Origin: SZUA-254 sp964596065
Lineage (GTDB): Bacteria; Bacteroidota; Ignavibacteria; UBA10030; SZUA-254
Length of the DNA stretch: 8,591 nucleotides
Reading direction: 5' to 3'
Assembly: GCA_964596065.1 (NCBI GenBank)
Contig: CAZQSM010000082.1
Coordinates: 1 to 8,591 of the forward strand
Part shown: one piece after another, positions 1 through 6,064 of the stretch
Layout: every line of letters begins with the position of its first letter
Numbering within the stretch: position 1 is the stretch's first letter
Made by a program: the position numbers and the translations under genes
The notes under the pieces: generated by a model
Seen by the model: only the letters and a program-made list of their open reading frames with translations
Databases searched by the model: none
What the model was told of the DNA's origin: nothing

Positions 1-88
1 GCTCGGACTGGGGGGAAAGCGGGTCGCCGCGATCATCAGCGGCGGCAACGTGGACGCCGCCGTCTTGCAACAGACCCTGTCATGGTAA
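1..88 (+). CDS. Threonine/serine dehydratase-like PLP enzyme, C-terminal end only
   Basis: This is the last 28 codons of a gene that begins outside the window; the frame starts at base 2 and ends at TAA 86-88. The tail reads GKRVAAIISGGNVD and then about ten more residues. A 'GK+V..I(S/C)GGN(V/I)D' segment close to the C-terminus is typical of fold-type II PLP enzymes of the threonine ammonia-lyase / serine racemase group, where this Ser/Cys-Gly-Gly-Asn loop lies near the pyridine ring of PLP. The family deaminates threonine or serine to 2-oxo acids and ammonia. The end comes soon after this motif, so there is no room for a C-terminal ACT regulatory domain. That favours the short catabolic or racemase-like form over the biosynthetic IlvA form. 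Which substrate it uses cannot be read from this fragment. The next gene begins 32 bases downstream on the same strand, so the two may be co-transcribed. Confidence 0.72.
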   Translation, partial: LGLGGKRVAAIISGGNVDAAVLQQTLSW

Positions 89-103
89 ACTCTCAATCAC
101 AAC

Positions 104-112
104 AGGAAGGAG
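104..112 (+). promoter_or_regulatory. Ribosome binding site deciding the start at 121
   Basis: AGGAAGGAG lies eight bases before the ATG at 121. An earlier in-frame ATG exists at 82, but it overlaps the end of the upstream gene and would place this purine-rich box inside the coding sequence. The box therefore decides for 121. Confidence 0.75.
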
Positions 113-120
113 CGTTCTTA

Positions 121-420
121 ATGTACCTCATACGCGAAGTGATGCAATGCAAACCGGGCAGGGTCAGGGATATGCTCGCGAAATTCAGGGGCGTCTCGGG
201 CGTGATGAGCAAGGCGGGATTGAAACCGTTCCGCCTATTCACCGACGTGAGCGGCGTGCCGTTCTGGACCATCGTCGCCGAAACCGAAGTGGAGAACCTC
301 GACACCTTCTTCGCGCTGACCGGGAAGGTCATGTCGGACGACGAGGCGAGGAAGGCGATGGCAGGCTACCACGACCTGGTCGAGGGCGGCCGCCGGGAAA
401 TTTACATGGTCGAGGGCTGA
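121..420 (+). CDS. NIPSNAP-like dimeric alpha/beta-barrel protein (99 aa)
   Basis: A small soluble protein of 99 residues with no signal peptide or membrane segment. The residue pattern suggests one ferredoxin-like alpha/beta repeat: strand MYLIREVMQC, a helix from about 12 to 32 after KPGRV, strand FRLFTDVSG, strand FWTIVAETEV, a helix from about 60 to 90 and a closing strand REIYMVE. This order, with the opening 'M..IRE...CKPG+V', matches NIPSNAP-like members of the dimeric alpha/beta-barrel superfamily as I remember them. Members form dimers, and their biochemical role is mostly unknown; I see no catalytic residues that would assign one. The ATG at 121 is preferred because of the ribosome binding site at 104-112. 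The stop codon is followed without a gap by the methyltransferase start, in the same frame, so translation of the two genes may be coupled. Confidence 0.7.
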   Translation: MYLIREVMQCKPGRVRDMLAKFRGVSGVMSKAGLKPFRLFTDVSGVPFWTIVAETEVENLDTFFALTGKVMSDDEARKAMAGYHDLVEGGRREIYMVEG

Positions 421-1257
421 TTGGGCTATCTCGAAATCCTCCGGAAACAGCGGCACCCGGCGAGGTTTCTCCTCTCGCGGGCATTGATGAAGTCGGGCCT
501 CTCGCACCATCTCACGATCCCCCGTGACGGGTACAACCTCCGTTTTTATCCGACACCGCGGACGGCGGAGCTCTGGATCGACCGCTCCGCCCCCCGCGTG
601 GAGGAGCCGTTCATCGAGGCATACCTGAAGCCGGGCGACACGGTGATCGACATCGGGGCGAACATCGGTGAGCTGGCGCTCAGGATTTCCGGGCTGGTCG
701 GCGCGGGCGGGCGGGTGATCGCGATCGAAGCGCATCCGAGGATCTTCGGTTACCTGGAGGGAAACGTCGCCGCGAACCGCGCGGCCAACATCGAGTGCCT
801 CAACTATGCGGTGAGCAATTCCGGTGGGACCATCCGCTTTTCGGACAACCGGTGGGATGAATTGAACTCGATCGTCTCCGGACCGGAGGAGGTTCCCCAC
901 GTCGAGGTGCCGGCGATCAGGCTCGACGACCTGCCCCGCTCCCTCCCGCGGGTTGACCTGCTGAAGATCGACGTGGAGGGTGCCGAAAAGTTCGTGCTCG
1001 AAGGAGCGGGTGAGATGCTGCGACGCACCGGATGCGTCTACTTCGAATCCAATGAATCCCACTTCGCCCGGAACGGTTATTCCTGCGCCGGGCTGTTCAC
1101 CCTGTTCGCCTTCCACGGCTTCAGGATCTTCAGGCCGGAGGGTGAAAACGCGCTCTCCCCCCTTCCCGCCGGCTACTCCTCCCGGGTCAACGAAAACCTG
1201 GTCGCCGCCCGGGATCCCGACGCCCTCCTCGGACGCACAGGGTATTCGCTCGCCTGA
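421..1257 (+). CDS. FkbM-family SAM-dependent methyltransferase
   Basis: A 278-residue class I methyltransferase of the FkbM type. Visible motifs are PGDTVIDIGANIG (71-83, the SAM-binding glycine loop), AIEAHP (101-106, with the acidic residue that would contact the SAM ribose), NYAVSN (128-133) and LKIDVEGAE (181-189), the signature of the FkbM domain. Characterised FkbM proteins O-methylate a hydroxyl group of a macrolide, and many relatives act on sugars or glycans, but the substrate here cannot be inferred. No signal peptide is present, so it should be cytosolic. The start is a TTG directly after the TGA of the previous gene, with GAGGG at 412-416 only four bases ahead. The next candidate, ATG 487, has no visible ribosome binding site and would remove 22 residues that precede the core motifs. 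It ends facing the minus-strand operon. There is no sugar-biosynthesis or glycosyltransferase gene nearby to suggest the acceptor. Confidence 0.87.
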   Translation: MGYLEILRKQRHPARFLLSRALMKSGLSHHLTIPRDGYNLRFYPTPRTAELWIDRSAPRVEEPFIEAYLKPGDTVIDIGANIGELALRISGLVGAGGRVIAIEAHPRIFGYLEGNVAANRAANIECLNYAVSNSGGTIRFSDNRWDELNSIVSGPEEVPHVEVPAIRLDDLPRSLPRVDLLKIDVEGAEKFVLEGAGEMLRRTGCVYFESNESHFARNGYSCAGLFTLFAFHGFRIFRPEGENALSPLPAGYSSRVNENLVAARDPDALLGRTGYSLA

Positions 1258-1281
1258 CCGCGGCCCCTTCGCCTCCCCGGG

Positions 1282-1297
1282 GGGGATCCGCGTCCCC
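1282..1297. terminator. Weak hairpin between convergent genes
   Basis: GGGGA, a six-base loop and TCCCC could form a five-pair stem in the 55-base gap between the ends of the methyltransferase and the DinB-like gene. There is no T-tract on either strand, so it would be at best a weak or Rho-assisted terminator. In sequence this GC-rich, such a stem can arise by chance. Confidence 0.2.
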
Positions 1298-1312
1298 AAT
1301 CCGCGCCCGCGA

Positions 1313-1825
1313 TTACCGCGGCCAGGCCGCCGGCGGACGGCCGAGCCAGAGCCACCCGATGTAATCGACCAGCGGCGGTTCGCCTCCGGTCTCCTTCAGC
1401 CGCGCGTTGATCTGCCCCCGGTGGTACTGGCTGTGCATCGCGACCTGAAGCACCGTGTCCCCCAGCGTGGTCGCGCCCGGCGGCCTGCCGATCTTCCGTC
1501 CCACCATCTTCGACCAGGGCACCGGCATCGGTGAGCCGAGCTCGTCGCTGGTGAGCGCCGACAGATGGGTGAGCGCCCCGGGGAACCACGCCTTTCCCCA
1601 GGCCATCAGCGATCGGGCGTCGGTGAATTCCGGGTAGGGGGTGTCGCGCGGTTCGTTCCGCCAGACGCGCAGGAACGCGTGCTGCGTGATGTGGAGGTGG
1701 TGGAAATATTTCAGGAGTTTCCCGTCCGCCGCCGCCGGAGGGTGCGCGAGCACGGCCTCCCACACGGTGGCGTCGGCCCACTCCATGTGGCGGTGGAGTT
1801 CCAGGAGGTGTTCACGGTAATTCAT
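1313..1825 (-). CDS. DinB-family four-helix-bundle protein
   Basis: A 170-residue protein with the DinB/YfiT-like arrangement. A first helix contains HMEWADATVWEAV (13-25). A second contains HHLHITQHAF (42-51), and a later one contains HSQYHRGQ (131-138). The likely metal-binding triad is H45 (or its neighbour H49), H131 and H135; the HxxxH pair late in the protein is the clearest family mark. Related bacterial proteins include thiol-dependent S-transferases such as BstA (bacillithiol) and mycothiol-dependent enzymes, as well as damage-inducible proteins of unknown role. Which of these applies is not shown by the sequence. It has no signal peptide. It is the last gene of the minus-strand operon, 27 bases after the Cys/Met PLP enzyme. 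If it is a thiol transferase it would fit the sulfur theme, but that is inference. No strong ribosome binding site precedes its ATG. Confidence 0.82.
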   Translation of the reverse strand: MNYREHLLELHRHMEWADATVWEAVLAHPPAAADGKLLKYFHHLHITQHAFLRVWRNEPRDTPYPEFTDARSLMAWGKAWFPGALTHLSALTSDELGSPMPVPWSKMVGRKIGRPPGATTLGDTVLQVAMHSQYHRGQINARLKETGGEPPLVDYIGWLWLGRPPAAWPR

Positions 1826-1852
1826 CGCCCGCGCGTTCCGGCTGCCGGCCCC

Positions 1853-3055
1853 TCACGCCTTTTTCAACGCCTGCCTGAAATCATCGATGAGGTCTTCCGC
1901 CCCCTCCACCCCGACCGAAATCCTGATCATCCCCGGCGTGACGCCGTGGGTCGAAAGCTCCTCGGCGGACATGTTGATGTGGGACGAATAGACCGGGATG
2001 CTCACGAGGCTCTCGACGCCGCCGAGCGACATCGCGTTCACGGCCACCCGCAGGCTGTCGCACACCTTCACCGCGGCCTTCACGCCGCCGCGCACCTCGA
2101 TCGTCACCATCGCCCCGAAGCCCGACATCTGCCTCTTCGCGAGCGCGTGCTGCGGATGCGATTTCAACCCCGGGTAGATGACCCGGGAGACCTTCGGGTG
2201 CCTTTCCATCGCCCGCGCGAGGCTGAGGGCGTTCTCGCACTGCCGCCCCACCCGCAGTTCGAAGGTCTTCAGGCTCCGTTCCAGGAGGTAGGCTGCGAAC
2301 GGGTCGGCGCAGCCGCCGAAATGTTTCGCGCGGTCTTTCGCCCGTTTCACCAGCGCCTTTCCCCCCGAGAGCACGCCTCCCATCAGGTCGGCGTGGCCGC
2401 CGAGGTACTTGGTGGAACTCTCGACGACCACGTCCACCCCGAACGCGAACGGGTCCTGGTTGAGCATCGTCGCGAAGGTGTTGTCAGCCATGATGATGAT
2501 CGGATGCCGGAACTCCTTCTCCATCCTCCGGACGGCGGCGACGAGTCGCCTGATGTCCACGACGCCGAGGGTGGGGTTGGTTGGCGTTTCGAAGTAGACC
2601 AGTCGCGTTCTCGGCGTTGTGAGGTACAGCAGGTCGCCGAGCGCCGACGGGTCGACGTACCGGACCCCGATGCCGAAGTCCGGGAGCGTGTCGCGGAAGA
2701 ACCTGTACGTGCCCCCGTACAACGCGGGCGTGCTGACGATCTCGTCCCCCTGCCTGCAGTACGCGAGGATCGCGGTGGTGATCGCCGCCATCCCCGACGA
2801 AAACAGCAGCGCGCTGTCGCAGCCGTACATCGAGGCGAGCTTCCGCTCGACCTCGTCCGTGGTGGGATTGTGGTACCGAGTGTAGACGTAGACCGATGGG
2901 TCCCCCTTCGCGTAGCGCACGGCGTCGTCGGAGCTGTCGAACCGGTAGGTGCTCGTCTGGTAGATCGGCGTGACGACCGGCCCCGTGTACGCGAACAGGT
3001 TGTCTCCGTGGACGGCCCTGGTCGCCAGGGATCGGGACGTATTGTTCTTTTTCAT
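1853..3055 (-). CDS. Cys/Met-metabolism PLP enzyme (cystathionine gamma-lyase/synthase-like)
   Basis: A 400-residue fold-type I PLP enzyme, close to the usual family length. Family marks in order are YTRYHNPT (58-65, whose Tyr and Arg bind the PLP phosphate of the neighbouring subunit), SSGMAA (86-91), ALYGGTY (111-117, with Y113 expected to stack on the PLP ring), ETPTNPT (156-162), ADNTF (190-194, with D191 contacting the pyridine nitrogen), SSTKYLGGH (213-221, with K216 as the Schiff-base lysine), SLGGVESL (343-350) and R378 in MIRISVGVEG for the substrate carboxylate. The family covers cystathionine gamma-synthase, cystathionine gamma-lyase, methionine gamma-lyase and O-acylhomoserine sulfhydrylases. 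G115 stands where methionine gamma-lyases carry their active-site cysteine, which argues against that activity. E348 fits a cystathionine enzyme. It could make cystathionine or break it down to release cysteine or H2S. It lies in the operon that also encodes a persulfide dioxygenase-rhodanese, which leans towards sulfur amino-acid breakdown, but sequence alone does not settle the direction. Confidence 0.9.
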   Translation of the reverse strand: MKKNNTSRSLATRAVHGDNLFAYTGPVVTPIYQTSTYRFDSSDDAVRYAKGDPSVYVYTRYHNPTTDEVERKLASMYGCDSALLFSSGMAAITTAILAYCRQGDEIVSTPALYGGTYRFFRDTLPDFGIGVRYVDPSALGDLLYLTTPRTRLVYFETPTNPTLGVVDIRRLVAAVRRMEKEFRHPIIIMADNTFATMLNQDPFAFGVDVVVESSTKYLGGHADLMGGVLSGGKALVKRAKDRAKHFGGCADPFAAYLLERSLKTFELRVGRQCENALSLARAMERHPKVSRVIYPGLKSHPQHALAKRQMSGFGAMVTIEVRGGVKAAVKVCDSLRVAVNAMSLGGVESLVSIPVYSSHINMSAEELSTHGVTPGMIRISVGVEGAEDLIDDFRQALKKA

Positions 3056-3082
3056 CCTCGGGTCAGTGGTGGAAGTGTGGAA

Positions 3083-3847
3083 TTATCTCGCGCAGGTCTG
3101 CGACCGTCCGCCGTCGATGCTCACCGTGGTCCCCGTCGTCCAGCCGGACCTTCCCGAGGCCAGGAACAGGATGAGTTCCGCGACCTCCTCGGGCGTACCC
3201 ACGCGCCCCATGGGATGGGTCGTCTTGCTGTGTTCGAGGAACGCCGCGTATTTCGAGTCGTCGTAACCGCTCGCCCGGTGGAGGTTCGTGAGGACCACCC
3301 CCGGGTTCACCGCGTTCACGCGCACACCCTTCGGCGCGAGTTCCAGCGCCGCGCAGCGGGTGAACTGGTCGACCCCCGCCTTGCTCACGCAGTATGCCAG
3401 CACTCCGGGAAACGCGCGGGTACCCGTGACGCTCGAGACGTTCACGATGTTCCCCTTCCGTTCGATGAGCGAGGGAAGGGCGAGCTGCGTCAGGCGGAAG
3501 AGCGACCGGAGGTTGATGTCGAACATTTCGTCCCAGGCGGCCATCGTGGTGTTCTCCGCGGTGCCGGAGCCGATGATCCCCGCCGCGTTGATGAGAGCGT
3601 CGATGCCGCCGAATGTCGCCACCGTCGCGCCGACCAGCGCCGCGCGGTCGGATTCCTTCGTGACGTCGGCCGCCATCGCGAGTTTGCGGTCGGCCGGGAT
3701 CCCCGCCGCGGCGGTTTCGATTTCTTTCAGGCGGCGCGCCGCCATCGCGACCATCGCTCCGCGTTCGGAGGCCATCAGTGCCGCCGCGCGGCCGATCCCG
3801 CTCGACGCCCCCGTCACGAGGACCACCTTCCCCGCGAAATCGTTCAT
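3083..3847 (-). CDS. Classical short-chain dehydrogenase/reductase (SDR)
   Basis: A 254-residue NAD(P)-dependent oxidoreductase with the full classical SDR set: TGASSGIG (12-19) for the cofactor, RR at 38-39 after the second strand, which favours NADP(H), D61 in AADVT, NAAG (87-90), N112 in the fourth helix, a serine at 138/139 in NVSSV, and the catalytic YxxxK as Y152-K156. It continues with NAVNPGVVLT (178-187) and closes with GTTVSIDGG, the usual end of the fold. The substrate is unknown; members reduce or oxidise alcohols and ketones of many kinds. The ATG overlaps the TGA of the uracil-DNA glycosylase gene as ATGA (3847-3844), so translation is probably coupled. A longer reading that starts further upstream would run through the glycosylase gene in another frame and is not supported. 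The Cys/Met PLP enzyme follows after 27 bases. Confidence 0.93.
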   Translation of the reverse strand: MNDFAGKVVLVTGASSGIGRAAALMASERGAMVAMAARRLKEIETAAAGIPADRKLAMAADVTKESDRAALVGATVATFGGIDALINAAGIIGSGTAENTTMAAWDEMFDINLRSLFRLTQLALPSLIERKGNIVNVSSVTGTRAFPGVLAYCVSKAGVDQFTRCAALELAPKGVRVNAVNPGVVLTNLHRASGYDDSKYAAFLEHSKTTHPMGRVGTPEEVAELILFLASGRSGWTTGTTVSIDGGRSQTCAR

Positions 3848-4563
3848 CGCGAGCTGAGGGGCTTTCTCTTGGTCGCCAGGATTTTCTTGACGCGCGCGAA
3901 GACGGCGTCGAACATCGAATGGGTGAGCTTGCCGGTGAAGGTGTTCTGCTGGCTGGGGTGGTACGAAGCGATGAGGACCTGCCTGTAGTTCAGCGGTATT
4001 TCCGTCCCGTGCCTGAACTCGGGCCGTTTCGAAATCGTGGTCATGTGGAGTTCCCGGTAGGAGTCGAACACCGAGTCGAAGGCGACCTTCCCGAGCGCGA
4101 CGATGATCCTGATGTTGAAGAGGATCCGGAGTTCGTCGAGGATGAACGGGCTGCAGTTGCGCAGTTCGTTCGCCGTGGGTTTGTTCGCTGGCGGCACGCA
4201 CCGGAGGGCCGCGGTGATGTAGCAGTCCTTCAGCTTCATCCCGTCGTCGGCCGAGAGCGAGAGGAGCTGCGAGGCGAACCCGAATTTATGCAGCGTCCCG
4301 TAGAGCCAGTTGCCGCTGGAGTCGCCGGTGAACATCCGGCCGGTGCGGTTCGCGCCGTGCCCTCCCGGGGCCAGGCCGACGATCAGCACCCTCGCGTCCG
4401 GGTCGCCGAATCCGGGGACAGGCTTCCCCCAGTAGTCCCAATCGGAAAACCTGGCCGTCTTCACGCGGGCGACCTTCTCCCGCCATTTCACGAGACGGGG
4501 GCACTTCCTGCACTGTACGATATCCGCCTGAAGGAGGTCGAGCTGGGTGCTGTGGGCTTTCAT
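3844..4563 (-). CDS. Family 5 uracil-DNA glycosylase (UDGb type)
   Basis: A 239-residue DNA repair enzyme that removes uracil, and in this family other deaminated bases, from DNA to start base-excision repair. The family-5 marks are strong: YWGKPVPGFGDP (44-55), the long motif GLAPGGHGANRTGRMFTGD (63-81), TAALRCVPP (117-125) and SYHPSQQNTFTG (200-211), where H202 belongs to the DNA-intercalation loop motif. Four cysteines at 18, 21, 122 and 137 are spaced to bind the [4Fe-4S] cluster of family 4/5 enzymes. The family-5 motif lacks the polar catalytic residue that family 1 uses. The 'APGGHG' form differs from the 'APAAHG' that I recall as common. The ATG at 4563 is the only reasonable start, because the upstream gene's TGA (4590-4588) is in the same frame 27 bases before it with no other start codon between. 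No clear ribosome binding site is visible. It lies 24 bases after the persulfide dioxygenase gene and overlaps the SDR gene by four bases. Confidence 0.92.
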   Translation of the reverse strand: MKAHSTQLDLLQADIVQCRKCPRLVKWREKVARVKTARFSDWDYWGKPVPGFGDPDARVLIVGLAPGGHGANRTGRMFTGDSSGNWLYGTLHKFGFASQLLSLSADDGMKLKDCYITAALRCVPPANKPTANELRNCSPFILDELRILFNIRIIVALGKVAFDSVFDSYRELHMTTISKRPEFRHGTEIPLNYRQVLIASYHPSQQNTFTGKLTHSMFDAVFARVKKILATKRKPLSSR

Positions 4564-4587
4564 CCGGCGCGATATGCGTGAGTGATG

Positions 4588-5655
4588 TCAGTAACGGGGG
4601 ATCTTCGGGTCGATCGTCCTCGACCAGTCGTCGATCCCCCCGACGAGGTTTTTCACGTTCCTGAAGCCTTTTTCGTAGAGGAATTCCACCGCCCGCTGGC
4701 TCCTGCCGCCGGAATGGCAATGGACGACGATTTCGCGTTCGGGGTCCAGCTCGGTGTATCGCTTCGGCAGCTCGCGCAGCGGGATCAGCTTCCCGTCGAG
4801 GTTCGCCGTCCGAAACTCGTCGGGCTCGCGCACGTCCACCAGCAGCACGTCCTCGCCGGCGTCCATCTTCCGTTTGAGTTCGCGCACGCTCATCTGCAGC
4901 GAGCCGAGGTCGTAGGTCCGCTCGATCGGGGGCTCCTTCAGGAACCCCAGGTTGAACTGCCGGACCTTCTGGAACCGCGGCGGCTGGACCGGGAGATCCG
5001 CCGTCACGAGGTCGATGAACTCCGATTTCGATTTCACCTGGAGGGACGGGTTGAACCTCCGCTCGAAGCCGATGGTGGAGCTCGGCTTCGGGCTCATCGC
5101 CTTTCCGCACGACGACCCGGCGAAATGGGTCGGGTAGATCTCCACCAGGTCGTCGAACTTCAGGAGCTTGCTCCAGATGCTGTCGTAGAGTTTTTCCGCG
5201 CTCCCGTCGAGGTCCGGCCGACCGGTGTCGCCCACGAAGAGGGTGTCGCCGGTCAGGATGAGCCACGGCGTTTCGGCCCTGACGGTGTCGGTGACCGCGA
5301 TGCTGACGCTGTCGGAGGTGTGGCCCGGCGTGTGGAGGATCGTGAGCCGGATGTTCCCGACCGCGATGACGTCGCCGTCCTTCACCCGTTCGACGGGGAA
5401 GGCCGTCTGCGCCGACTCGTGGTAATGGACGCGGGCGCCCGAGGCGTCGGCGAGTTTCTTCGCGCCGGAAATGTGGTCGGCCTGGGCGTGGGTTTCAAAG
5501 ATGTGGGTGATGTTCATCCGGTGGTCGGAGGCGTACCGGACATAGGGGGCGATGTCGTACTGGGGATCGACGACCGCGCAGACGCCCGCGCGGGTGCACC
5601 CCACCAGGTAGGAGAGACAGCCTCCTTCTTCGTGCCTGAACTGCTGAAAGATCAT
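4588..5655 (-). CDS. Persulfide dioxygenase (ETHE1-like)-rhodanese fusion
   Basis: A 355-residue two-domain protein. Residues 1 to about 225 form a metallo-beta-lactamase fold of the ETHE1 persulfide dioxygenase type, and residues about 253-350 form a rhodanese domain. In human ETHE1 the single iron is held by two histidines and an aspartate; the counterparts here are H56 (THAQADH, 55-61), H112 (TPGHTSD, 109-115) and D137 (LTGDTLF, 134-140). H177 in YPTHFAGSSCGK is also present. The second histidine of the usual HxHxDH motif is Q58. The rhodanese active loop is CHSGGRS (313-319) with C313 as the sulfur-carrying residue. Fusions of this type oxidise glutathione persulfide or a similar low-molecular-weight persulfide to sulfite, and the rhodanese part moves sulfane sulfur between sulfite, thiosulfate and thiols. 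It should be cytosolic, as no signal peptide is seen. It starts five bases after the small leading gene; an AGGA overlapping that gene's TAG stop is only three bases from the ATG. Confidence 0.9.
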   Translation of the reverse strand: MIFQQFRHEEGGCLSYLVGCTRAGVCAVVDPQYDIAPYVRYASDHRMNITHIFETHAQADHISGAKKLADASGARVHYHESAQTAFPVERVKDGDVIAVGNIRLTILHTPGHTSDSVSIAVTDTVRAETPWLILTGDTLFVGDTGRPDLDGSAEKLYDSIWSKLLKFDDLVEIYPTHFAGSSCGKAMSPKPSSTIGFERRFNPSLQVKSKSEFIDLVTADLPVQPPRFQKVRQFNLGFLKEPPIERTYDLGSLQMSVRELKRKMDAGEDVLLVDVREPDEFRTANLDGKLIPLRELPKRYTELDPEREIVVHCHSGGRSQRAVEFLYEKGFRNVKNLVGGIDDWSRTIDPKIPRY

Positions 5656-5660
5656 GTATC

Positions 5661-5876
5661 CTATGGAGTCTTCCGGGTTAAGCGCTGCATCGCCAGGTCG
5701 AGGGCGCTCTGGATGACCTCTTCCTTCGACTCCCCGTCGAGCCTGACGATGGTGGCGTTCGGGTCCACGTTGTCGATGTGGCAGTAATAGGTGCTCCCGA
5801 TTTTGTACGATGTGACGTTGACGGTCAGACCTGACAGCTCCCTCGTGTTGACGCTGAAATCATCGGCCTTTAACAT
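5661..5876 (-). CDS. Small conserved-looking protein of unknown function (71 aa), first gene of the operon
   Basis: I do not recognise a characterised family. From the ATG at 5876 the product has 71 residues: an alternating stretch that looks like three beta strands (about 17-25 LTVNVTSYK, 28-35 with STYYCHI, 40-46 with ATIVRL), then GES and a helix from about 51 to 67 (KEEVIQSALDLAMQRL). It has one cysteine, C32, and no signal peptide or membrane segment. A beta-beta-beta-alpha shape with a 'dG.s.EE...A...A' helix is seen in small HicB-like or dsRBD-like domains, but the match is too vague to name. An in-frame ATG at 5945 would give 94 residues. I reject it because the good ribosome binding site at 5885-5890 precedes 5876, and because a candidate promoter lies at 5956-5984, only about ten bases upstream of the 5945 ATG. 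Its stop is five bases before the persulfide dioxygenase-rhodanese gene, so the two are almost certainly co-transcribed and it may act with that enzyme. Confidence 0.75.
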   Translation of the reverse strand: MLKADDFSVNTRELSGLTVNVTSYKIGSTYYCHIDNVDPNATIVRLDGESKEEVIQSALDLAMQRLTRKTP

Positions 5877-5884
5877 TGCTGAGA

Positions 5885-5890
5885 TCCTTT
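5885..5890 (-). promoter_or_regulatory. Ribosome binding site deciding the start at 5876
   Basis: On the minus strand AAAGGA (within AGAGAAAGGA) stands eight bases before the ATG at 5876. The competing ATG at 5945 has its nearest AGGA about 20 bases away. This supports the 71-residue product over the 94-residue one. Confidence 0.65.
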
Positions 5891-5955
5891 CTCTGATGGG
5901 TGAGTGGAGAATTTCCCCTTCGTTTGAAGAGAACCATTGCAGCATGATGTTGTTG

Positions 5956-5984
5956 AATTAAGAAAATCCTGCTATAAGATGCAA
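5956..5984 (-). promoter_or_regulatory. Candidate promoter for the minus-strand six-gene operon
   Basis: In an AT-rich patch, the minus strand carries TTGCAT (5984-5979), a 17-base spacer and TTAATT (5961-5956). This resembles sigma-70-type -35 and -10 boxes. It would give a leader of roughly 70 bases before the ATG at 5876. The boxes are imperfect, and Bacteroidota-type promoters have a different consensus, so this is a suggestion only. Confidence 0.35.
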
Positions 5985-5992
5985 CGAATTTC

Positions 5993-6017
5993 CCACCATC
6001 CGCGCGGAATTCGGTGG
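5993..6017. promoter_or_regulatory. Nested inverted repeat in the divergent control region
   Basis: CCACC at 5993-5997 pairs with GGTGG at 6013-6017. Between them lies the perfect ten-base palindrome TCCGC/GCGGA at 5999-6008. The two symmetry centres are not identical (6005 and 6003.5), so this is an imperfect dyad. It lies just upstream of the operon's candidate promoter and could be an operator or a hairpin. Confidence 0.3.
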
Positions 6018-6022
6018 TTTTC

Positions 6023-6046
6023 CGTCACAACCGGCCGGAGGTGACG
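6023..6046. promoter_or_regulatory. 24-base dyad, possible operator
   Basis: Outer arms CGTCAC (6023-6028) and GTGACG (6041-6046) are perfect complements and flank the palindrome CCGGCCGG (6031-6038) around one centre at 6034.5. Ten of twelve base pairs match, with mismatches only at the two positions between arm and core. The GTCAC/GTGAC half-sites look like a dimeric regulator site. It lies between the two divergent units, about 68 bases before the TPR gene's ATG. No regulator gene is encoded in the window. Confidence 0.4.
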
Positions 6047-6056
6047 ATAAAATCCG

Positions 6057-6064
6057 TATATTTC
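6057..6064 (+). promoter_or_regulatory. Weak candidate promoter box for the TPR gene
   Basis: TATATTTC agrees with the Bacteroidota -7 consensus TAnnTTTG at all but the last base and sits 49 bases before the ATG at 6114. No TTG box is visible at the expected distance upstream. TAAAAT at 6048-6053 is an alternative -10 box. Confidence 0.22.

Noticed and set aside
418..420. TGA as a recoded selenocysteine codon joining the NIPSNAP-like and methyltransferase frames
   Set aside because: The upstream protein ends naturally in REIYMVEG, the downstream one has its own start with GAGGG upstream, and no SECIS-like hairpin is apparent after the TGA.
1257..1323. Direct repeat of ACCGCGGCC at 1257-1265 and 1315-1323, flanking the convergent gap
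   Set aside because: It is only nine bases long and of GC-rich palindromic content in a GC-rich genome. No transposase or other mobile signature is nearby, so chance is the best explanation.
1565..3988. An 807-codon open frame on the plus strand
   Set aside because: It lies antisense to the PLP enzyme, the SDR and parts of the DinB-like and glycosylase genes, is rich in Arg, His and Val as expected of a GC-rich shadow frame, and shows no domain.
4582..5787. A 401-codon open frame on the plus strand
   Set aside because: It is antisense to the persulfide dioxygenase-rhodanese gene, whose motifs are unambiguous.
5877..5945. N-terminal extension of the small unknown protein to ATG 5945
   Set aside because: ATG 5876 has a well-spaced AAAGGA, while 5945 has none at a suitable distance and lies close to the likely transcription start.
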